From Sweltsa coloradensis (Eukaryota; Arthropoda; Insecta; Plecoptera; Chloroperlidae), in contig JAMZAV010003112.1 in the NCBI GenBank assembly GCA_024449915.1, positions 34,439-98,438 of the forward strand: 64,000 nucleotides of DNA. The letters run 5' to 3'. The translations under genes and the position numbers were made by a program. Below are positions 56,771 to 64,000 of the stretch, in pieces. The notes under the pieces are model-generated. The model was not told the origin of the DNA. It searched no databases and saw nothing but the letters and a program-made list of their open reading frames with translations. Position 1 is the first letter of the stretch. Each line of letters opens with the position of its first letter.

Positions 56771-57255
56771 TAGGCCACGCACATTTTTATTTCTATTAAT
56801 GGTTAGGTATCTTTCTTTAGTTACAAGAGAGTCCAACTTTGACTTCTGTAAAAAGCATGAGTAATAGACTAAAAAGGTCTAGTCGGAAAGCTGTGCCTCC
56901 GGTGACAAATAGCCCAAGTGAATTTGGTGACCTATGGCGGTCTAGCCCCAATATAGAACATTCTATCTGGAGACTGTTTCTAATAGCGGAACGCTCGAGG
57001 CCCCTGAAACAGCACCAGTGTGGTGTTTGTGAACACGAAATGGCCAACCATGCGTTTGATGGGCGCAGTATACATGCCGCATATCGTGTACTTTCAAGAC
57101 GCTTCACGATGTTTTACCCACTACTCATTCTCCTCGTGCAAGCATGACAGTTATAATTAAATGTGGTCTCTCCTCACTCACAATAACTGTTATGTGGAAA
57201 ATATTATGCTGAAGTACAAGTGGATATCAACCTACAATTCAAGTTCCACCTTTTT
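56771..57255. other. Unrecognised exon-like frame
   Basis: After TTTCTTTAGTTACAAGAG a 102-codon frame (56839-57147) contains HQCGVCEHEMANHAF, a single CxxC with a His. No family assigned. Confidence 0.3.
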
Positions 57256-57280
57256 TTTTTTTTTTTTTTTTAATTTCAGA
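57255..57280. repeat. Poly-T run
   Basis: Uninterrupted T-run followed by AATTTCAG. Confidence 0.8.
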
Positions 57281-57321
57281 TCTACAATCACCAACCAATT
57301 CCAATGTTTGGTGAAGTAACC

Positions 57322-57490
57322 GTTCTGGTAGCCTAGGGGTAAAAAGCTTTCGACCGGCAATCGGAGACCGGGTTCGATACCCGCGCTGGATAATATTTTT
57401 AGTATTAGTATTAGAAGTAGTTTTTGGGGGGGAGCTTTAAAACAGCAAAGATTATTCGCGCTCCAAGATGTTTGTTTTAGTTAACAACCA
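57322..57490 (+). repeat. SINE Z with tRNA-like head
   Basis: 57322-57393 folds like a tRNA: A box TAGCCTAGGGG (from T8 at 57329), anticodon arm TTCGA-CCGGCAA-TCGGA (five pairs; anticodon would be GGC, Ala) and B box GGTTCGATACC. The acceptor stem pairs poorly, the T stem has one mismatch, and position 33 is C, so a working tRNA is unlikely. The tail 57412-57490 (GCAAAGATTATTCGCGCTCC) is shared with 11816-11890, which supports a SINE. Confidence 0.65.
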
Positions 57491-57499
57491 TATATACTT

Positions 57500-57700
57500 C
57501 TTTACAAGGGGAGGGAACGTTAAGGGAGGACGTGGGTGAACAAGGTCTGTGCTATCAGAAACCCGCCCCAAGCTATGGGGCTGGCAGTGGTTTCCCCCAC
57601 GTCCGTGGTCGTCTTCGTCTTGTGTCATCGTCGTCCGGTTATCATTTCGTCGCGTCGGGGAGGTATTCAAAGGGATGGGAACGTTCCACCGTTAAGTCTT
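57500..57700 (-). repeat. SINE X, partial and diverged
   Basis: Weak copy without the tail: ACAAGGGGAGGGAACG, AGAAACCCGCCCCAAGC, CCCACGTCCGTGGTCGTC and GGGGAGGTATTCAAAGGGA. Confidence 0.55.
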
Positions 57701-57959
57701 TTACTAGCGAACAAACCTTTGTGAAACCCTATTACTGTGCGGAGTGGGCAGAAATGTTTTGGAAGTGTTAACCCTAAAGCGGTTTTAGTTGTTGAATGTA
57801 TTTCCTCGATGCTAGACACCCCTATTTAGATTCACAATTAGTATGGCCAGAGTTAAATGATTCCTTAAATTGAGCAAGCCCGGTAAGCTCCGGGGTTGGA
57901 TTCAGATTCATATGTCAAATGATTTTTGGTTAATTTTGCCTGTGATGGCGGAGTCATGT

Positions 57960-58330
57960 GAAGACAATCCCGGAAGCCTTCTCGGACATAGAGATGTTTA
58001 TTATATAAGAAGGGTGACACACATGACCTATTCAATAATAGAGACTGCATTGTCCTAAGTATTTACCGCTATTGGCAACTAGACTACTCAGCTGGGCAGA
58101 GTTTTGGTGTTGTGCCTGATGCCAGGTCAGGGTTCAGACGTAACAGAGGGTGTTCTTTGGACCATATATTTGTGCTGAGCTCTCTTTACATTACATAATC
58201 ATTTACGTTTTACCTGGGAGGGAAAAGTGTATGCTCTAGTTGTCGACTCTAAACGAGCGTTTGATTCCTCAACCGTAACTTATGTTGTGAAATAAGTTGT
58301 TTAATAATCTTGGCCTATTTGAACCATTTG
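57960..58330 (+). pseudogene. LINE reverse transcriptase fragment
   Basis: The plus strand, in shifting frames, reads KKGDTHDLFNNRDC, ATRLLSWAEFWCC, RSGFRRNRGCSLDHIFVLSS and VYALVVDSKRAFDSS. These correspond to RT blocks 1-3: the KKGD..NYR block, QxGFRxxRxxxDHIFVL, and VDxKxAFDS with the first catalytic Asp kept. Clade not determined. Truncated after block 3; no YADD box seen. Confidence 0.6.
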
Positions 58331-59640
58331 ACCTTTGAAATATGAATAATAATAAACCAATAATGAGGATTCACATAGATTTAAAAAAGATAATTTTTAC
58401 AGTAACATTTTTAAAATAAATATTGCAACTCAATGTTTTGTTGTTGTTGGTTCTTCAAAACCGTGCCAATCCTAAACATCTTCGAAATCATTTCGCCCTT
58501 TGTCCAGCATGCAAGAGAGTCGATTTCCTCCCACAAGAGCTCACAAATGCAATATTGAGGTGAAACAGTTCATATATTTCCCGAGTGCTCCCAGCCGATC
58601 AGCCACCAAAGTAGATATGGACCAGCAACGAGTATGTTTGGTGTGCTCGAGAAGCCAGTATGAGAAAGTGCCGCTTCTGAGCGACAAAACTTTGCAAACC
58701 GCCGTAGGCCAAGACAGCAGTCCACACTAAAGAAACGCAATCGGCATCGTATTTGGAACCAAACTCCGTGTGATGTTTGCATGGACTTATCTGAAATATA
58801 AGGGTTTCTCATTTTCGCTTGGAATACTTAAAAATTGGAAGACTTTTTAACCGATTGGAAGTGGGTGACAAATGCTACATTCCTCGAACACATTTGCGTT
58901 GGAACAGCATATTACAACTTAGCATGTGTGGCATTTGGGGATAGTGGTCAAGATGAAAGATTGTTATGGACAGCAATACTTTGCCTATATTTCAGCTGGC
59001 GTAACTGTTGTAGAAAACGAGTAAGCAAAGAGATAATATAACTAAATCAACAAATATCCTAGGCAAATAATTTCCACCTCATAAGTTGCCAGAGTGGCAT
59101 TGAGAGAGGGATGTTATACTGTTTTGAATGAAGGTGGTTACATTGGTAACAACAGCTTCACCATCAGCGTAGTGGAGACTGCGTTATGCGACTCAGTGGC
59201 ACTGCCCGATGCCAGGAGAGAATAACCAGACATCAGTGGTCAGCAATACCTTGTCTAACAGAAGAGATTCATCAGCTCAGCAAATGCTGATTCTATAAAT
59301 CCTGTGGCAGCCAATTGTTCTCCCATGAAACTTTGGCTTTTCCAACGAAGAACTGAGGGTCGGTCGTGGCAAGACAAAAGCATTTAAATTTCTAGGCGTG
59401 GAGACATGAATGATGGGCGTAGATTTATTTTTTGCAATGGCTGGAGGTATAACTCTAGTTTTAGGTTGTTTGCATCTGGCAACAATACGGAGACTATCTT
59501 GGGAGCCGAATAGTTGAAACTTTGAACTTTTGTCTGGTAAATATGGGTGGAATAACCTAGTGACGAGAGCCTACCTTATATTTTATGGACAATGCATTTT
59601 TCATAGCGTGTTAGAGAAAAAACAGCCAACAACATGCATG
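58331..59640. other. Exon-like pieces, no gene recognised
   Basis: Short frames with CxxC motifs (RVCLVCSR near 58640; TPCDVCMD near 58768) hint at a zinc-binding exon, possibly the N-terminal part of the DDE remnant downstream. Not named. Confidence 0.3.
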
Positions 59641-60840
59641 GACAGAAAGCAGACATCACCAAATGGCTACAAGATGAGCGCAACCCATTTCCACAGTATT
59701 CCCTCAAGCCGGAACTTCTTGACATCGCTCGCAGGAACAAACGAGAATCTATGTAAGGAAAAATTTCTGTAACAAACACTAGTTTTATTTTCTTGTTATA
59801 TTTTTTAAATTACTTGAACAAACCCATTAGCCCTTCACAATTATTTACTACTAACAGTTTGAACGACAATGTCGTTGGTGTGCTAACTCAGAATGGTGGT
59901 TTCTTGTACATGCAGAGAAGCTCGCTCATGTCTTGACAGGATGGTAATTTAACAGTGAGTGATGAAAATATTGTTTGTAGTGCTAATACAGTAGTAATAG
60001 TGTTAGTAGGGCCTTGTGAAATGGTTACACGTAACCTTTGTGCTGTTGGTGTCATGTATCGCTGGGATAGGTACCAGTAGGCCTATTATTGCCCAAGTAC
60101 TGTACCGTAATTGTAGCAGAAGTAGAAGTAGTTGTACGCTAGTAGCAGCCGCAGAAGAATTGAGGTTTCAGTGCGAGTAATATATTGGTGTGTGAACGAG
60201 GATTTTTGTATTTTAAACTAAATCTCAAACCTGTATTTAATTGTTTTGTAAACCTCAAACAAAACCTTTTTTTAAAAGTACATGGTTAAAAAAAAATATC
60301 TTAAATTCTTGTATCTAGGCAAATGCCCAGGTAAATAAAGAACTTGATGGACAATAATAAGTATGGCCTAGGTCTTAATAGTTAATACAGTCCCGGTTGT
60401 TTGGAAGTTTTTTATTATGAGAAAGTTGAGATCCTTCATTGAATATGTACCTATACTGTCATAATGCAATTGGCATGCTAACTAACGACGAGGCCTATCA
60501 GGTATTGCACCATGTTACAGTTGTTAAAAATTGTACAGGTTTTATGCTTCCAACAGGTAATCGATGCATACGGAGTATGGTCACACATTCTGCAACTTTC
60601 CACCGTACCGGTACGCACAGCCACTTTTAACCAATTGAACTGATATGGGGCTTCCACGAACAATTGTACAATGACAACATTGGAAACATGGTGAATACAC
60701 CATAATTGAAAACACACTAAGACTCTGGAACGATCGTTTGAGGCAGTAACGACGGAAGAATGGAGAAACGGGTGGAACCACTGTGACGTTGGATCCGAGG
60801 AGCAATGGATAAAGAAATGGGTGTAGATGCTGTTGGCTTG
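59640..60840 (+). pseudogene. DDE transposase (Tc1/IS630-like DDE_3) remnant with an intron
   Basis: Exon-like part 1 (59645-59752) reads ADITKWLQDERNPFPQYSLK and ELLDIARRNKRES and stops at a GTAAGG donor. Part 2 begins after TGCTTCCAACAG (~60556) with VIDAYG, then, with frame changes, PIELIWGFHEQLYNDN and AVTTEEWRNGWNHC and EEQWIKKWV. The family order is KADIxxWL, LKxELLxL, the second-Asp strand, a PPYH...NPIELIW box with the catalytic Glu, and a VTxExWxxC helix; here NPIE reads PIE. Frameshifts in the NPIEL region make it inactive. Splicing joins the parts in the right order, so the intron looks real. Confidence 0.5.
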
Positions 60841-61844
60841 GAACTAGTGATGTAGGCTTCTGAAAGATATAATAATATAACATTGTTTTTTAATATTTGA
60901 ATTAACTTGTCATGTATTTTATAATGGACTTAAAAAAACTCACATTATGGGTTCTGGGTATCATTAATAGGCCTTATTCCCTATAGGTTAATTAACAACA
61001 GCAAGCTAAATTTTATCTCACTCCACCATACTTTTTAAAAAAAATTTGCTTTTTGTTCATCCCAAAAAAACGACTAGTTTGTAGACCTTTATTGAAGTGG
61101 GTGGCATAAAGATACTATAAAGCATGGCCAACCTCGTCCAGGCCTATGTCATGTTTAAGGACATCAAATCCATGAATTAATTTACATTCTTGGTTAAATA
61201 TTCAATTTTTAAGATATCTTCTACAAATCTGATTGATTTTAGATTGTGGATGATTCTTATCGTCTGGTTTTATACTATCAGGTGTACTGATACATCAGAA
61301 CTTGGAATGGACAGGATAAAATAGAGATTGTTCCAAACTTGCTGATTGCATTATTTAGACCGGAATTTTGTCACTTCGAATGTGCACCACGTTCTAAATG
61401 TATGGGTACGTGACGGCATTCCCCGTCTAATGCCCCGTTTTATGAAATCGAAAATGTGTAACTGTATATTATGTGCATTTAATGCTTGATAAATAATTAT
61501 TTTGGCAATGGAATTTTTAATAAATTCCAAACTAATGCATTTGATTGTGTTTTTTTGCGTTGTTAAAAACAACAATAAAAAAGGTTTTATAACACAGCAT
61601 TGGCAGCAATCCCAGAACGGAAGGCCAAGGAGACATTTCTCCAATATCCTTCCCAAACAAATTTGATCTTCAGAATGGATATTAATGCGTAGAGGTATAT
61701 TACAAAACAACAGTTCTATTTTATTTAGGCTACTCTTATGAATATGTATTCATTATGCAATTTGTTGACTTTTGTCATACACGTAGGTCACTGTGTGCCG
61801 CTGCCGCCACAGGCAACCAGCTGCACGATGTGCCACCACCACGC
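60841..61844. other. No gene recognised
   Basis: AT-rich; one 119-codon minus frame (61351-61710) without motif. Confidence 0.4.
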
Positions 61845-62190
61845 TTTGGCTATCGAGACGATGAGTGTGATAGATGAGGATGAAGTATGGAACAGAAGGG
61901 AGGAGGGGAAACCCTGTACCTGGCACGTAGCCTACTCCTTTCAAAGTACCCAAGGTACCCAACGGCTTAACGTCCATCCGACAGGAACGGTGTAACTTTG
62001 ACAGTCATATAGGTTCCTCCACTAACCCGGACTGGCCGACAGACGTAAAGGAGACTAAGCCGTTACACTAGCTTTCGAACCCTCCATCTGCTCTAACCAC
62101 GGTATACGTGAGTTTCATCAGAGAGCGCTCACCCACTCTACCCATGCCCACGCCCGATTCTGCTTAACTTCGGTGTTCGAGTGGGAACCG
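61845..62190 (-). repeat. SINE Y, second copy
   Basis: Matches 25740-26096 over its body (GATGAGGATGAAGTATGGAA, CGGCTTAACGTCCATCCG, GCTTTCGAACCCTCCATC). Minus-strand B box at 62071-62082 and A-box-like GGGTAGAGTGGGT near 62130-62143. The far tail (TAACGTCTC...) is missing; the copy begins at GCTATCGAGACGATGAG. Confidence 0.65.
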
Positions 62191-63060
62191 GTTAAACGAG
62201 CTCGGCTCGGCGGTGGCAATAAAGAACTATAAATCATGGCCAACCGACTAACTCTAACTCTGGAAGTCCCGTGCATAGAAGTAGTATATAACTTACACCG
62301 GTACTTTGGAGGCTCTCCTCTCACTCACTGTCATCTAGATATGTTTTCCCAGATGGCTGTGTTTTAATTGTCATCTTGTATTTTGTTATTTCAATATGTT
62401 TTTGTTTTTGTGTACACTGAAAGAACGGGACACGTTGTCAAAGAGAGCGGTTTGTTAGTTCATCCACAATAGCCATACTTGGAGCCAGGCCCCAGATGGC
62501 TTATTGGTGACGATGGCCTGGTGGGAAAAGTAAAATGCTTGCCTTCTGTTTGGAACATTGTCCTCCCCCCATAAAGAAGCAATTTGGAATTTAAAAAATC
62601 ATCTCATTATTCTGGTTGAGGGGGGCTGTTACACTTAAGATAACTCACCAATATGGTTCCAGATGACAAGGACAACTGAAAATTGCCAACCGCAGTTGAA
62701 GCGACTTGATTCTGTTCAGTCTCGATGAGGTCTCAATGTAAGAAGCAGTGAACAATGAACAATACCAAATAAATATGTATATTTTCACAAGGTAAACCAC
62801 CTCAATTATTGTTTTCCTTCCTTGCCAAAAGCTCCCTACCTTCCTACCTCTACAGTTTCTTCAATATGTACATCTACCTACTTTTGTCAACTTCATGCTG
62901 ACTTGACAAAAACAAAACGAAAAATAACAGCAGAACAAGGCAGGATTATCATTACAAAGCAGGGTCATTTGACTGACAAAACTGTTGAAGTAACTGACCT
63001 CTAAGTAACGCTATTTTTTATAATGCTACATTTTTGTGTCTAGGAAGTTTGGATACGTAA
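62191..63060. other. No gene recognised
   Basis: Spacer before the possible exons below. Confidence 0.4.
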
Positions 63061-63988
63061 TGACCAGGCCCACATCACGACTGACGGCGAGCGCGAAAAG
63101 CAATCCTCTGAAAACAGGTTAAGAAAACGGCAACGCGTCGAGAAAGGACGCAGCCCCCGAGCCACCATCAATATCTTCATCCAAAGTTTCCTCTGCTAAA
63201 TCTTCAAAGAACCATACAATCATCTAGTCCATTTCCTCAACAGCATCACCAAATCAAATGGTTCCATTACCCAGACCCCAGACCTCAATACCTACCCCAC
63301 AACCACAGCAGCATTGTGTTAATTGTGTGGCTACCACAGGTAAGACTAGGAAATTGTCTAGGCCTACATGAAGTTATGCTTGTACAGATATTATATTAAT
63401 TGCTTGATGGAGTGAGGACCATAAAGTATGTTTGTTACAGCGGTAAATGAAAAAATTCTTGGTCTCCTGGCTGAGATGAAATCGTAGGTACTTCACAATA
63501 CGATGCTTTTGCAGTCGGTAGTCAAGAATCGGGGTTAGGCACCTGAAACAACTATTGCAACATCCACAATGACAGAATCGATGCGTGGATTGCCCTGTAT
63601 AGACATGCAGGCCCTCTTGGGGCTAAATCAACTCCTGAAAAATAAAATGGAGCTAAACAAGAGGGTAAGGAAATTTTAAGTGCCTTTATTTTAGAAAATG
63701 TGTTGTTTTGTGTTAGCAAAACCAAAGTTTTATACATATTTAAATAATTTCTAATTGTTCTTTAATATTATTCCAGGTCGCATTCCTCAGTCTTTTTGGA
63801 GGAGTAATGAAAAAGAAATGGTCCAAAATTTTATGAAAAAGATTTTCTCTAAATCATTGGCCATGAAGATTAACTGGATCGGGACCCAGGAACCCACGAA
63901 CACATGTGATCGTGAATTCATTCATTTCTTCCATGTTACCCACTTAATCAAATATGTTGCCCTACCGGAAATAGTGCTAATTGTCTGA
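63061..63988 (+). pseudogene. DUF4806-like gene fragment with introns
   Basis: Three exon-like parts. 63061-63340: a basic, Ser/Pro/Gln-rich part ending at CCACAG|GTAAGAC. 63441-63663: begins after TTTGTTACAG, has AVNEKILGLLAEM and, after frame changes, QALLGLNQLLKNKMELNKR, ending at a GTAAGG donor. 63777-63988: after TATTCCAG, VAFLSLFGG, then one base shifted, SNEKEMVQNFMKKIFSKSLA and MKINWIGT. The end fits the DUF4806 pattern (short helix, L..IGG, R...+I.T..LA...NW.G), a domain of unknown function common in insect and cnidarian expanded families. The one-base shift after FGG and stops upstream suggest a pseudogene or an error. The window ends soon after. Confidence 0.4.
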
Positions 63989-64000
63989 ATCAAGTTGTGG

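Noticed and set aside
57322..57393. Functional tRNA-Ala gene
   Set aside because: Acceptor stem has mismatches, T stem one mismatch, C at position 33, and its tail is shared with another locus; treated as a SINE head.
1..64000. Bacterial or viral genome origin
   Set aside because: Low gene density, splice-like signals and eukaryotic transposons throughout rule this out.

Overview
This is eukaryotic, animal-type DNA. It has intron-like splice signals, AATAAA sites, no operons and a very dense load of invertebrate transposable elements. Clades such as Jockey/CR1, I, Tx1 and R2 LINEs, Ty3 and Ty1/copia, pogo/Tigger, ISL2EU/Harbinger and abundant tRNA-related SINEs, plus frequent TAGGCCTA motifs, suggest an arthropod. 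That host guess is an inference. I see no intact host gene. A few exon-like pieces (a BESS-type exon near 40.5 kb, a DUF4806-like block near 63.7 kb) may be host genes or gene fragments.

Layout: 0-2 kb, repeat R and AT-rich spacer; 2.2-6.7 kb, a 4.5-kb element with ~800-bp terminal inverted repeats (element A); 6.9-7.2 kb, SINE X; 7.4-11.1 kb, a non-autonomous element (E) whose left arm has been amplified into eight ~178-bp units; 11.3-11.8 kb, pogo remnant; 12.3-16.1 kb, a LINE with AP-endonuclease and RT; 16.5-20.2 kb, a mosaic of three retroelements; 21.8-25.2 kb, the N-terminal two thirds of a large transposase-like protein (B); 25.7-28.8 kb, SINEs and a YqaJ-like nuclease remnant; 29-30 kb, an R2-clade 3' fragment; 31-36 kb, repeat R, LINE and copia fragments and a THAP/DDE transposase gene split by a LINE; 36.1-39.6 kb, element C, with inverted repeats and a 512-codon FEN/XPG-like nuclease plus Cys-rich ORF; 40-42.7 kb, BESS exon, copia gag and LINE fragments; 42.9-46.7 kb, element D; 49-54 kb, repeats R and X and a satellite; 55-64 kb, eroded OTU, RT, DDE and DUF4806 pieces.

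The main result is that A, B, C and D are four independent copies of one protein family. Its order is two CxxC...HxxxC zinc modules, a central domain with possible RNase H-like acidic residues, a FEN/XPG-type PIN nuclease with a hairpin motif, and a CXC-like Cys-rich end. Three of the four lie between long inverted repeats, so the family is most likely the product of a DNA transposon. From memory this resembles the Academ superfamily (nuclease-encoding AcademX branch); I could not check this. All copies are damaged: A is internally deleted, B has two stops and a frameshift, C lacks the front, and D is riddled with indels.
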